From: Sphingomonas sp.
GTDB taxonomy: Bacteria; Pseudomonadota; Alphaproteobacteria; Sphingomonadales; Sphingomonadaceae
Assembly (NCBI GenBank): GCA_013361785.1
Contig: JABFXK010000086.1
Coordinates: 1 to 35,940, forward strand
Direction: 5' to 3'
DNA length: 35,940 nt
The notes under the pieces were generated by a model, which was not told the origin of the DNA, did not search any database, and was given only the letters and a program-made list of their open reading frames with translations. The position numbers were made by a program, and so were the translations under genes. Below, piece after piece: positions 25,558 through 34,558 of this stretch. Numbering within the stretch: the first letter of the stretch is position 1; the number at the start of each line of letters is the position of its first letter.

Positions 25558-26024
25558 GCGCCTCCAAGCGCCTCCAGCAGAATGCCATAGGCTATCGCAT
25601 AGATGTGCGGTCGCTTGCTCGCGCGCGGACCGGCGATATTGAGCCGGTGCGGTCGAATGGCGGCGATCCAATCGGAAATGGCCCCTGCCGCGGCATCCTC
25701 GTCGAGCGAGTCGACATCGACAATCAGCAGCGGCTTTCCGGCTTTCCGCGCGGTTTCCGCCGTGAGAAGCGTGCCGCCTTCGCATTCGCCCCGAGTAATG
25801 ATGAGCGTCGCGTCCGACTTTCTTACGTTCAATTTCGTCCGCTTCGAGGGTGCCGGTCTCTCGGTCTCGACAATTCCTACATAATCGCCGGGCAGCGGGC
25901 CTTGCTCGGTCCAACGGCCGTGCGGGATATAGCCTCCGTAGGGCAATCCGAGCTTTCGGGCGACGTCGAGGGCCGCGCGGTCGACGCCGGTCTGGCCGCC
26001 GCTGACGATCGTCAAGGCGGTCAC
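25554..26024 (-). CDS. putative molybdenum carrier / YpsA-like Rossmann protein
   Basis: A 156-residue protein of the MoCo_carrier family, related to the LOG/DprA-like Rossmann folds. Recognisable parts are IVSGGQTGVDRAALDVA, GGYIPHGRWTEQG, and RKSDATLIITRGECEGGT. The family name rests on weak structural similarity to molybdenum-cofactor carriers; nucleotide-derivative binding is the safer expectation. GTG 26024 overlaps the folP stop (GTGA). Its 3' end overlaps the convergent regulator gene by four bases. Confidence 0.85.
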   Translation of the reverse strand: MTALTIVSGGQTGVDRAALDVARKLGLPYGGYIPHGRWTEQGPLPGDYVGIVETERPAPSKRTKLNVRKSDATLIITRGECEGGTLLTAETARKAGKPLLIVDVDSLDEDAAAGAISDWIAAIRPHRLNIAGPRASKRPHIYAIAYGILLEALGGA

Positions 26025-27094
26025 CCAGCGCGCGGGGTCAGCGCCTGGTCGCGCATTCCGCGCCAGATTCGCAGCGCCTGCACCGTTTCGAAGACGTCGT
26101 GGACGCGGACAATCTGCACGCCCTGTTCCACGGACTTGAGCGCGAAGGCGATGCTTCCGCCGAGGCGGCGGTCGGCCGGGGCTTCGCCGGAGAGCGCGCC
26201 GACCGTGCGCTTGCGGCTTGTGCCGATCACCAGCGGGCAGCCGAGTGAATGGAATAGCGCGAGCCCGTTCATCAGCTCGAGATTGTGGCCGACGTTCTTG
26301 CCGAAGCCGAAACCCGGATCGACGAGGATACGTTCGCGCTTGATCCCTGCCGCCTCGGCAGCCGCGATCCGCTCCTCAAGCCATTCATAGACTTCGACAA
26401 GCACGTCGTCGTAGCGCGGGTCGTCCTGCATCGTCTCCGGCGGACCCTTGTGGTGCATCAGAACGACGGGAACACCGGATGCGGCGACCACTCCGGTCGA
26501 GCGGCCGTCGTAGGTCAGCGCCGACACATCGTTGATCATCCGCGCGCCGGCTTGAATCGCTGCCGTCATGACGTCAGCCTTGCGGGTGTCGACCGACACC
26601 GCCGCGCCGCCGCCTGCGAGCTGACGGATCACGGGTATGACACGCTCGATTTCGTCCCCTTCCCACACGAGCCTGGCGCCCGGACGGGTGGACTCACCGC
26701 CGACGTCGATGATTGCGGCTCCCTGCGCAGACATTTGCATCCCGGCTTCGGCCGCGGCCGCGGAATCGGCGAACTGGCCACCGTCGGAGAAACTGTCGGG
26801 GGTGGCGTTGACGATTCCCATCACCTGCGGCTGGTCGAGGCGGATCGTGCGCTCGCCCATCTGCAACGGCCCTCGTGGCGACGTGAGCGCCTTCCATTGC
26901 GCTGCCATGTCGTCGTCGAAGCGGTCCTCGATGCCTTCAATGGGCACTAGTTCGGTCGAGGTTCGCTCGTGGGCCTCGACCCGAAGCAGCTCGACCGCGG
27001 CGAACCAGCTCATCCCTCCGGCGAGCCGCGCCACTTTGCCGTCGTGCCCGAACGGCGAATCGACGAAGCCGGTGGGCCTGAGAAGCGTGCGCAT
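26021..27094 (-). CDS. folP: dihydropteroate synthase
   Basis: It joins hydroxymethyldihydropterin pyrophosphate with p-aminobenzoate to make dihydropteroate, the sulfonamide target step. The TIM-barrel motifs are clear: MGIVNATPDSFSDGG (92-106), IIDVGGESTRPGA, VSVDTRKADVM, MINDVSAL, MHHKGPPETMQ, LVDPGFGFGKN and IGTSRKR. At 357 residues it is longer than the usual 270-290 because of an N-terminal extension of about 80 residues before the barrel, in frame and without a good internal start. It is coupled to the downstream Rossmann gene and preceded by ccrM by 7 bp. Confidence 0.97.
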   Translation of the reverse strand: MRTLLRPTGFVDSPFGHDGKVARLAGGMSWFAAVELLRVEAHERTSTELVPIEGIEDRFDDDMAAQWKALTSPRGPLQMGERTIRLDQPQVMGIVNATPDSFSDGGQFADSAAAAEAGMQMSAQGAAIIDVGGESTRPGARLVWEGDEIERVIPVIRQLAGGGAAVSVDTRKADVMTAAIQAGARMINDVSALTYDGRSTGVVAASGVPVVLMHHKGPPETMQDDPRYDDVLVEVYEWLEERIAAAEAAGIKRERILVDPGFGFGKNVGHNLELMNGLALFHSLGCPLVIGTSRKRTVGALSGEAPADRRLGGSIAFALKSVEQGVQIVRVHDVFETVQALRIWRGMRDQALTPRAG

Positions 27095-27101
27095 GGCCGC
27101 G

Positions 27102-28250
<1,149 letters not shown>

Positions 28251-28270
28251 TTACTCAAGCCGCAAAGGGT

Positions 28271-28286
28271 GAGTCAGGCGGGAGTC
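28271..28286. promoter_or_regulatory. paired GANTC sites in the ccrM leader
   Basis: GAGTC at 28271-28275 and again at 28282-28286, 36-51 bp before the ccrM start codon in the 97-bp gap after rnhB. CcrM itself methylates GANTC. In Caulobacter two such sites in the ccrM leader affect its expression, so autoregulation is a reasonable inference here. Confidence 0.5.
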
Positions 28287-28332
28287 GCGGTCAAGCAGAC
28301 AACGGTTAACGCGACGCTGCGGACGCCTAGGG

Positions 28333-29064
28333 TTAGGCTGCGGCGGGCGGCAAACCTACAAGATGTTGAGTCTCGATGATCTCGATGGACTCAACCGCTG
28401 GTGTGTGTGGCGCGGAAGACTCGCTTGTGCCGATTTCTTCGAACACCAGCTCGGGCTGCTTGTCGCCATCGATTGCGGCGCGGACTTTCGGAAAGCTTCG
28501 GCGGTGGAGCGGCGTCGGGCCGAGCGCGTGAAGCGCACGCCAATGCTCGGGCGTTCCGTAGCCTCTATTCGTCTCCCACCCGTAGCCGGGATATTCGCGG
28601 GCAAGATCGGCCATGATCCGGTCGCGGGTGACCTTGGCAATGATCGAAGCGGCGGCGATCGAGCGGCATTTGGCGTCCCCATCGACGATTGCCTTGGAGG
28701 GCCGCTGCCACTTCGGGCAGGCATTGCCGTCGACCAGCACCCAGGCGGGCTCAAGGCCCAGCGCCTCGACCGCGCGAGCCATCGCCAGCATGCGGGCCCA
28801 ATAGATGTTGAGCTGGTCGATTTCCTCGACGCTCGCGATTCCGACCGCCCAAGCGGAGCATTTCACCAGCTTGGCGTAGAGCGCCTCGCGCTTTTCGATC
28901 GGCAGGTTCTTCGAATCGTCGATCCCGCGGGGAAATTTGCTGCGGTCGAGGATGCAGGCGCCCGCGACCACCGGCCCCGCTAGCGGAGCGCATCCCGCCT
29001 CGTCGACCCCGGCGAGCGGCTGCGGATAGTCGAGCTCGAGCTTGAAGGAACAGCGCCGCGGCAT
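28333..29064 (-). CDS. rnhB: ribonuclease HII
   Basis: It cuts RNA in RNA-DNA hybrids and removes misincorporated ribonucleotides. The first catalytic pair is in LAGVDEAGCAPLAGPV (Asp21, Glu22). The next acidic sites are in VLVDGNACPKW and AIVDGDAKCRSIAAASIIAKVTRD, and the GYGTPEHWRALHALGPTPLHRRSF end is typical. Length is 243 residues including a C-terminal extension of about 40 residues. ATG 29064 is my start; two GANTC sites lie 2-12 bp upstream of it (29066-29076), and there is no strong ribosome site. It is followed by ccrM, a conserved pairing in alphaproteobacteria. Confidence 0.95.
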   Translation of the reverse strand: MPRRCSFKLELDYPQPLAGVDEAGCAPLAGPVVAGACILDRSKFPRGIDDSKNLPIEKREALYAKLVKCSAWAVGIASVEEIDQLNIYWARMLAMARAVEALGLEPAWVLVDGNACPKWQRPSKAIVDGDAKCRSIAAASIIAKVTRDRIMADLAREYPGYGWETNRGYGTPEHWRALHALGPTPLHRRSFPKVRAAIDGDKQPELVFEEIGTSESSAPHTPAVESIEIIETQHLVGLPPAAA

Positions 29065-29134
29065 CGAGTCGGACTCTTGCACCCGCGCGCGGGCGGCGGT
29101 CCAGACGCTCAGCCGACAGAAGCTGTGGAAAAGT

Positions 29135-30316
29135 CTAGTTTTCCATCCGCCAAGGCGGAAAGCGGCGCGCTTCGCCGGCCTTGTAAAAGAAGATGATGTT
29201 GCCGTCGGGGTCGCGGAGCCGCGCCTCGCGCCACATCCAGGGCTGGTTTCGGGGTCCGTGTTCGAACGCGATACCGCTGCGCGCGAGCTGCTCCACACGC
29301 TCGTCGAGGTCGTCGCACTCGAGGTAGATCGCGGTCGTCGCCTGGATCTTCTCGTGCGGGTCGATCTGTACGGAGAGCGTCACTCCGCCCGCGGTCTCGA
29401 AGCGCGCGTAGCCCGTGTCGGGACTGTCGATGATCTGCTTGAGGCCGAGGCTGCGGTAGAACTCGGTCGAGCGACGGTAATTGGTGCCTGTGACAGTGAC
29501 CTGATTGAGCCTCGGGCCGGCGCCGACGTCCAGGCGCACGTTCGACTGGCCGATCGGGCCAGCGCCATTCCCCAGCCCCGGCCCGTCATGGAGCGCAACG
29601 CGCACGAACTCGCGCGCGCGGGCGACCGCGTCGGAAAGGCTCGAACCCTGGGCGAGGAACAAAGCAATCGCGCTCGCCAGCGTGCAGCCGGTGCCGTGCG
29701 TGCTGGTCGTCTCGATCCGCTGGCCCTGCCAGCTCGTCATATTGTCTTCCTCGATGAGCGCGTCGGCCAGCGCGTTCCCCTCATCGTGGCCGCCTTTGAT
29801 CAGCACCGCGCAGCCATGCTCGCCGACGAGGTGAAGCGCGGCGGCGACCGGGTCTTCTTCGGAGGTGAGGCGCTTGAGCTCGGGCAGGTTGGGCGTCGCG
29901 ACCGTCGCCACGTCCATGAGCCGGCCGAAGGCGGCAATGGTGGAATCGTCCGCGAGCGAGCCGCCGCTGGTCGACGCCATGACCGGGTCGAACACGATTG
30001 GGAGCCCCGGCTGCGCCGCTTTCATTTCCTGCAGACGGCTCGCAACCTGCTTTGCCGCGAAGGCGCTTCCGATCATCCCGATCTTGACCGCATCGACCCC
30101 GATGTCGGCGACGACCGTGTCGATCTGCGCGAGGATCATCTCGGCGGGAATCGGGTGGATTGCGTCGACGCCGAGCGTATTTTGCGCGGTAACGGCCGTG
30201 ACAGCCGTCATCGGATGGCCGCCGAGCAAAGCAACGGTCTTGATGTCGGCCTGAATGCCTGCACCGCCTCCGGAATCGGAGCCGGCGATGATGAGGATGC
30301 GAGCCGTCGGCGTCAC
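29135..30316 (-). CDS. thiD: hydroxymethylpyrimidine/phosphomethylpyrimidine kinase fused to a VOC (glyoxalase-like) domain
   Basis: The first 260 residues are ThiD, which phosphorylates HMP and HMP-phosphate for thiamin synthesis. They carry ILIIAGSDSGGGAGIQADIKT, VKIGMIGS, FDPVMASTSGG, TPNLPELKRL, VLIKGGHDEG and the catalytic HGTGCTLASAIA (Cys211). A linker near 245-270 leads into a vicinal-oxygen-chelate domain: STEFYRSLGLKQIID, GGVTLSVQIDP, IYLECDDLDERVEQL, and LRDPDGNIIFFYKAGE. The first metal-ligand position, usually His, is Gln272, so metal catalysis is doubtful. I use GTG 30316, with GAAGG eight bases upstream; ATG 30358 would add 14 residues without a ribosome site. The stop is TAG. 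Confidence 0.92.
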   Translation of the reverse strand: MTPTARILIIAGSDSGGGAGIQADIKTVALLGGHPMTAVTAVTAQNTLGVDAIHPIPAEMILAQIDTVVADIGVDAVKIGMIGSAFAAKQVASRLQEMKAAQPGLPIVFDPVMASTSGGSLADDSTIAAFGRLMDVATVATPNLPELKRLTSEEDPVAAALHLVGEHGCAVLIKGGHDEGNALADALIEEDNMTSWQGQRIETTSTHGTGCTLASAIALFLAQGSSLSDAVARAREFVRVALHDGPGLGNGAGPIGQSNVRLDVGAGPRLNQVTVTGTNYRRSTEFYRSLGLKQIIDSPDTGYARFETAGGVTLSVQIDPHEKIQATTAIYLECDDLDERVEQLARSGIAFEHGPRNQPWMWREARLRDPDGNIIFFYKAGEARRFPPWRMEN

Positions 30317-30401
30317 GCTACGCGCCTTCGACCCCTTTCCCGGGGCGAAGTTTTCCATGTGCACGGCAACGTCGTTAGGCCGACAATTACCAAGAAATGG
30401 T

Positions 30402-31742
30402 TCACGCGGCCGACCGCACCGCCTCGCAGATATCGTCGACGACACGCTCAACGAGCTTCGCATCGTCGCCTTCGGCCATCACCCGGATCAGCGGCTCGGT
30501 GCCCGATTTGCGGATGACGAGACGCCCGCGGCCTTCGAGCTCCGCCTCGGCCGCGGCAATCCGCTTCCTGACGCTGTCGGTCTCGAGCGGCTCGGCGCCG
30601 CCGTTGAAGTGCACGTTCTTCAAAAGCTGCGGAAGCGGCTCGAACTGGCGCAGCAACGCGCTCGCGGGCGCTTTCGCCTCGACAAGCGCCGCCAGCACCT
30701 GAAGGCCGGCGACGAGGCCGTCGCCCGTGGTCGCATGGTCGGCAAGAATGATGTGCCCCGACTGCTCGCCTCCGACGTTGCAGCCGCGCGCGCGCATTTC
30801 CTCTAGCACGTAGCGGTCTCCGACCTTCGTCCGGAGCAGCTTCAGGCCCGCTTCGCCGAGCTTCCGCTCAAGGCCGAGGTTGGACATCACAGTCGCGACC
30901 ACCGCATCACCTTTGAGCGCGCCGCGGGCGTGCAGCCCAAGCCCGATCAGCGCCATCAACTGGTCACCGTCGACCAGCTGGCCCTTCTCGTCCGCTACGA
31001 TCAGCCGGTCAGCATCGCCGTCGAGCGCAAGACCAATGTCGGCACCGCTCGCGACCACCGTTTCCTGCATCAGCTCGGGATGGGTGGAACCGCAGCCGGC
31101 GTTGATGTTGAGGCCGTCGGGATTGACCCCCACGGCAACGACCTCGGCGCCGAGCTCCCACAGTGCCTCGGGCGCGACATGGTAGGCGGCGCCGTTCGCG
31201 CAATCGACTACGACCTTCAGGCCGTCGAGCCGGAGATGCTCGGGGAAGGTGTCCTTGGCGAACTGGATGTAGCGGCCGCGGGCATCGTCGATCCGGCGTG
31301 CGCGGCCGATCATGTCCGATTTTGCGAGCTTCGGGCCTGCTTCCAGCCGTTTCTCGATCGCCTGCTCGTCCTCGTCGCTAAGCTTGTAGCCGTCGGGCCC
31401 GAACAGCTTGATCCCGTTATCGGCGAACGGATTGTGCGAAGCGCTGATCATCACGCCGAGGTCCGCACGCATCGAGCGGGTGAGCATCGCCACCGCCGGG
31501 GTCGGCATCGGACCCAGCAGCACCACGTCCATGCCGACACTGGTGAAGCCCGCGACCATCGCCGATTCCATCATATAGCCGGAAAGCCGCGTATCCTTGC
31601 CGATCACGACGCGGTGGCGGTGGTCGCCGCGGAGGAAGTGCGCGCCCGCCGCCATGCCGACGCAGAGCGCCGTCTGTGCGGTCATCGGATGGACGTTGGT
31701 CGTTCCGCGAATCCCGTCGGTGCCGAAGAACTTGCGTGTCAT
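30402..31742 (-). CDS. glmM: phosphoglucosamine mutase
   Basis: It interconverts glucosamine-6-phosphate and glucosamine-1-phosphate, which feeds UDP-GlcNAc for peptidoglycan and LPS. It opens [16 protein letters not shown] and has the phosphoserine loop [15 protein letters not shown] (active Ser102). The magnesium-binding DGDADR, the sugar-binding GGEQSGHI, and the phosphate-binding [15 protein letters not shown] near the end are all present. Length is 446 residues, normal. It sits upstream of thiD with an 85-bp gap. Confidence 0.98.
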   Translation of the reverse strand: MTRKFFGTDGIRGTTNVHPMTAQTALCVGMAAGAHFLRGDHRHRVVIGKDTRLSGYMMESAMVAGFTSVGMDVVLLGPMPTPAVAMLTRSMRADLGVMISASHNPFADNGIKLFGPDGYKLSDEDEQAIEKRLEAGPKLAKSDMIGRARRIDDARGRYIQFAKDTFPEHLRLDGLKVVVDCANGAAYHVAPEALWELGAEVVAVGVNPDGLNINAGCGSTHPELMQETVVASGADIGLALDGDADRLIVADEKGQLVDGDQLMALIGLGLHARGALKGDAVVATVMSNLGLERKLGEAGLKLLRTKVGDRYVLEEMRARGCNVGGEQSGHIILADHATTGDGLVAGLQVLAALVEAKAPASALLRQFEPLPQLLKNVHFNGGAEPLETDSVRKRIAAAEAELEGRGRLVIRKSGTEPLIRVMAEGDDAKLVERVVDDICEAVRSAA

Positions 31743-31781
31743 CGGTGCTGATTTAGCGGCTGCGCGCCCGCAGCGCGAGTG

Positions 31782-33167
31782 TCAGGGGCGATACGCCTTC
31801 GGCATGTCGGTCCGCTGTAGGTAGCGATAGCGCTCAAGAAGACGCGACTGGTGATCGTCGAGCGGCTGCTGAACGCCGTCGATGAACACCTGTTCGGCGC
31901 CGCTCGTCACTTCGAGCGGGTCGCCCGACCAGATGACTACGTCCGCATGCTCGCCGGGAGAGAGCCGGCCGATCTGCCCGCCCAGCCCGACCGCTTCCGC
32001 GGGTTTGGACGTGATCATCGCCAGCGCGTCGCCCCAGCTGACACCGCTCGCCCCCGGGATCTTCTGCAGCGCCACGAGGTTGCCCGCAGATTGCCGCTCG
32101 TCGAAGTCACGGTGCGATTCATCGTCATCGATCATCCCGATCGACACCTTGACGCCCGCGGCGCGCATCCGGCCGATGTTCGACTGGGTCGCGGCGATCT
32201 CCTCGAAGCTCGCAGGAAGGTCGTTCATCGCCGACGCGATCACGGGGATTCCCGACCTCGCGAGTTGATCGGCGACGAGCCAGCCTTCGGTGGCGCCGAC
32301 GATCACGAACTTCATCGCGTGGAACTCACGCGCGAGATCGAGGACGTTGAGGATATCGCTGGCGCGCTCGACATGGACCAGGAGCGGCTGTCTGCCCTGG
32401 AGCACCGGAACGAGTGCCGCCGCGTCGAAGCGCGTCAGGAGCACGTCCTGGCTCCGGTCCGCGCTTCGACTGTACACGCGCGATTCGTTCGGGTTCTGGA
32501 TGGGGCGAAAGCGCACATCCGGCTCGCCCCCGGCGCCGGAGGACACAGGGGTAGCGAAGCGCGTCAGCTCCGCAGCCTCGCGAAGTGCGTTCCGGAACAG
32601 AACGTAAGCGGAAGGCCGCGATCCGCCGGCGTTCTCGGCGCCCGTTTCGCCAAGCTCGACGAACTGGAAGGCACGCGCCTTGGTGATCGGATCCATATCG
32701 GCGCCGGTGTCGATCACCGCACCCTGGCCGGCGAAAATGTTGTGCGACGCCTGAGGCGCGACCACGGCGCGGGTCACGCCGTCGGCGCGGTTCACCTTGA
32801 TCGGCTGGTAGTTGGGATTGATCGCCGGCGCGACGTCGAGCGCCGCGTTGAACGGGCTCTTGTCCGCACGCTCGTCATTCGCGCCCTTGGCGCCTCCCGA
32901 CACGTCGGTGAGACCGAGGCGCGAGAAGCCGGCGACGATCCCGGGCGTCACCCACTTGCCGGTTCCGTCGATCACTCGAGCCCCTGCCGGCACTGCGACG
33001 CCCTGTCCCGCGGCGACGATGCGCCCGTCGCGGATCACGACGGTGCCGTCCTGGATCGGTCCCGATCCGTCGCCGATCGCGACGGTGGCGTGGGTGATGG
33101 CGATGGTCTCGGCGCTCGCCGGCATGGCGACGGTGAGCAGGAGCGCGGTTGCGACAGAGCGGATCAC
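31782..33167 (-). CDS. secreted amidohydrolase-family protein lacking canonical metal ligands
   Basis: 461 residues with a signal peptide (LLLTVAMPASAE). The fold is that of imidazolonepropionase-like amidohydrolases: a beta-sandwich start (ITHATVAIGDGSG, DGTVVIRDGRIVAAG), a barrel, and the C-terminal GRLSPGEHADVVIWSGDPLEV. The HxH metal motif expected after VTPGI is absent; the sequence reads VAGFSRLG. The later Asp region reads GMIDDDES. It is probably not an ordinary metal-dependent hydrolase and may be a non-catalytic partner of the upstream paralogue. GTG 33167 has a perfect AAGGAG seven bases upstream and overlaps the preceding stop (GTGA). Confidence 0.87.
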   Translation of the reverse strand: MIRSVATALLLTVAMPASAETIAITHATVAIGDGSGPIQDGTVVIRDGRIVAAGQGVAVPAGARVIDGTGKWVTPGIVAGFSRLGLTDVSGGAKGANDERADKSPFNAALDVAPAINPNYQPIKVNRADGVTRAVVAPQASHNIFAGQGAVIDTGADMDPITKARAFQFVELGETGAENAGGSRPSAYVLFRNALREAAELTRFATPVSSGAGGEPDVRFRPIQNPNESRVYSRSADRSQDVLLTRFDAAALVPVLQGRQPLLVHVERASDILNVLDLAREFHAMKFVIVGATEGWLVADQLARSGIPVIASAMNDLPASFEEIAATQSNIGRMRAAGVKVSIGMIDDDESHRDFDERQSAGNLVALQKIPGASGVSWGDALAMITSKPAEAVGLGGQIGRLSPGEHADVVIWSGDPLEVTSGAEQVFIDGVQQPLDDHQSRLLERYRYLQRTDMPKAYRP

Positions 33168-34558
33168 TTCACGTCTCCTTCACCGGGCTGTCCGAGCTCG
33201 AAATCGCTGACCGGCCGCTTATGCGGGTCGTTGGCATCGTACATTTCGGCGCCATCGATCCAGACGCGCTCCGGCCGCGAGTAATCGCTGAACGGATCGC
33301 CGTTCCACATCACCACGTCGGCTGCCTTGCCGGCCGTAAGCGTGCCGGTCACGCCGAGGATTCCGAGCGCTTTGGCAGGATTGCGGCTCAGCCACTCCCA
33401 TGCGACCGCCTCAGACAGTCCGGGGATTCCGGCGCGCTGTCCTACAGCCATCGCTTTCGCGGCGGCCTGGTTCAGCCGCTGGATGCCGTTCGGATCGTCG
33501 GAGTGGACCATCGCGCAGGCGCCCGCATTGTGAACGAGGGCAATGTTCTGCGGGATCGCGTCATAGGCTTCCATCTTGAAGCCATACCAGTCGGCCCACA
33601 TCACCGCGCAAATGTCATTGTCCCGCAGCAGGTCGGCGATCTTGTACGCTTCGACGGCGTGGTGGAACGCCGTGATGTGATAGCCGAACTCCTTCGACAT
33701 ATCGATCATCTGGGCCATTTCGTCCGCGCGATAGCAGTGGTTCTGGATAAGGATCCTGCCTTCGAGGACGCCCTTCAGCGTGTCCATCGTCAGGTCGCGC
33801 TTGGGCATGTCGCCGCCCTTCGCGTAATATTTATCCCACTCGTGCTTATAGGCGACTGCCTTGGCCCAGGTCTCGCGATCGAGCGCGATATTGCCCATGC
33901 GCGTCTGGGGCATGTGGTCGTGGCTGCCGAACACGCGCTTCGGGTTTTCGCCGCACGCCATCTTGAGGCCGTAAGGGGCTCCCGGGAACTTCATCTCCTG
34001 AACCGTGCGGCCAGGGACGTTCTTGAGCACGACCGAGCGGCCGCCCATCAGGTCGCCTGAGCCGGGGAGGATCTGCATCGTGGTCACCCCGCCGTTCACC
34101 AGCGCTCGGCTGAAGCCGGGGTCCTGCGGCCATACGCTATGCTCGGCCCAGACGTCGGCGTGGATCGGATCGGTCAGCTCGTTGCCGTCAGAGTTCGCCT
34201 CCACGCCTGGCGACGGATAGACCCCGAGGTGGCTGTGGATGTCGATGATCCCCGGTGAGACGAACTTGCCCGTCCCATTGATCTCGAGCGCTCCGGCGGG
34301 CGACGGTAGGCCTGGCCCGCCGACTGCCTGGATGACTCCGTTGCCGAACACGACCGTGCCGTCGTTGATCTGCCCTCCGTCACCGGTGAACACGGTCGCA
34401 TGGCGGATGACCGTGAGCACGCCCGGGTAGCGGACATAGGTCGATGGATAGGGATTCTCATTGAGGCGGACGGCCGGGGCCGCCGGCGGCGGAGTGGTCG
34501 CGCAGGCGGTGAGGCAAAGAGCAGCCGAAAGCGCCCCGAAAACGAGCTTATTTGACAC
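33164..34558 (-). CDS. amidohydrolase-family lipoprotein
   Basis: 464 residues beginning with a lipoprotein signal (GALSAALCLTACATT, lipid-modified Cys about residue 19), so an envelope-anchored enzyme. It retains the metal residues its neighbour lacks: DIHSHLGVY (HxH), QNHCYRADE, HITAFHHAVEAYKIADLL, and HSDDPNGIQRL. Substrate is unknown; related proteins include dipeptidase-like and imidazolonepropionase-like hydrolases, and the adjacent peptide transporter suggests peptide-derived substrates. The start is GTG 34558, which overlaps the transporter's stop by 11 bp. Longer in-frame starts lie inside the transporter gene. Confidence 0.9.
   Translation of the reverse strand: MSNKLVFGALSAALCLTACATTPPPAAPAVRLNENPYPSTYVRYPGVLTVIRHATVFTGDGGQINDGTVVFGNGVIQAVGGPGLPSPAGALEINGTGKFVSPGIIDIHSHLGVYPSPGVEANSDGNELTDPIHADVWAEHSVWPQDPGFSRALVNGGVTTMQILPGSGDLMGGRSVVLKNVPGRTVQEMKFPGAPYGLKMACGENPKRVFGSHDHMPQTRMGNIALDRETWAKAVAYKHEWDKYYAKGGDMPKRDLTMDTLKGVLEGRILIQNHCYRADEMAQMIDMSKEFGYHITAFHHAVEAYKIADLLRDNDICAVMWADWYGFKMEAYDAIPQNIALVHNAGACAMVHSDDPNGIQRLNQAAAKAMAVGQRAGIPGLSEAVAWEWLSRNPAKALGILGVTGTLTAGKAADVVMWNGDPFSDYSRPERVWIDGAEMYDANDPHKRPVSDFELGQPGEGDVK

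Noticed and set aside
31759-31774. GCTGCG-CGCC-CGCAGC stem between the amidohydrolase and glmM as a terminator
   Set aside because: Short 6-bp stem with no U-tract on either strand; it could arise by chance in high-GC DNA.
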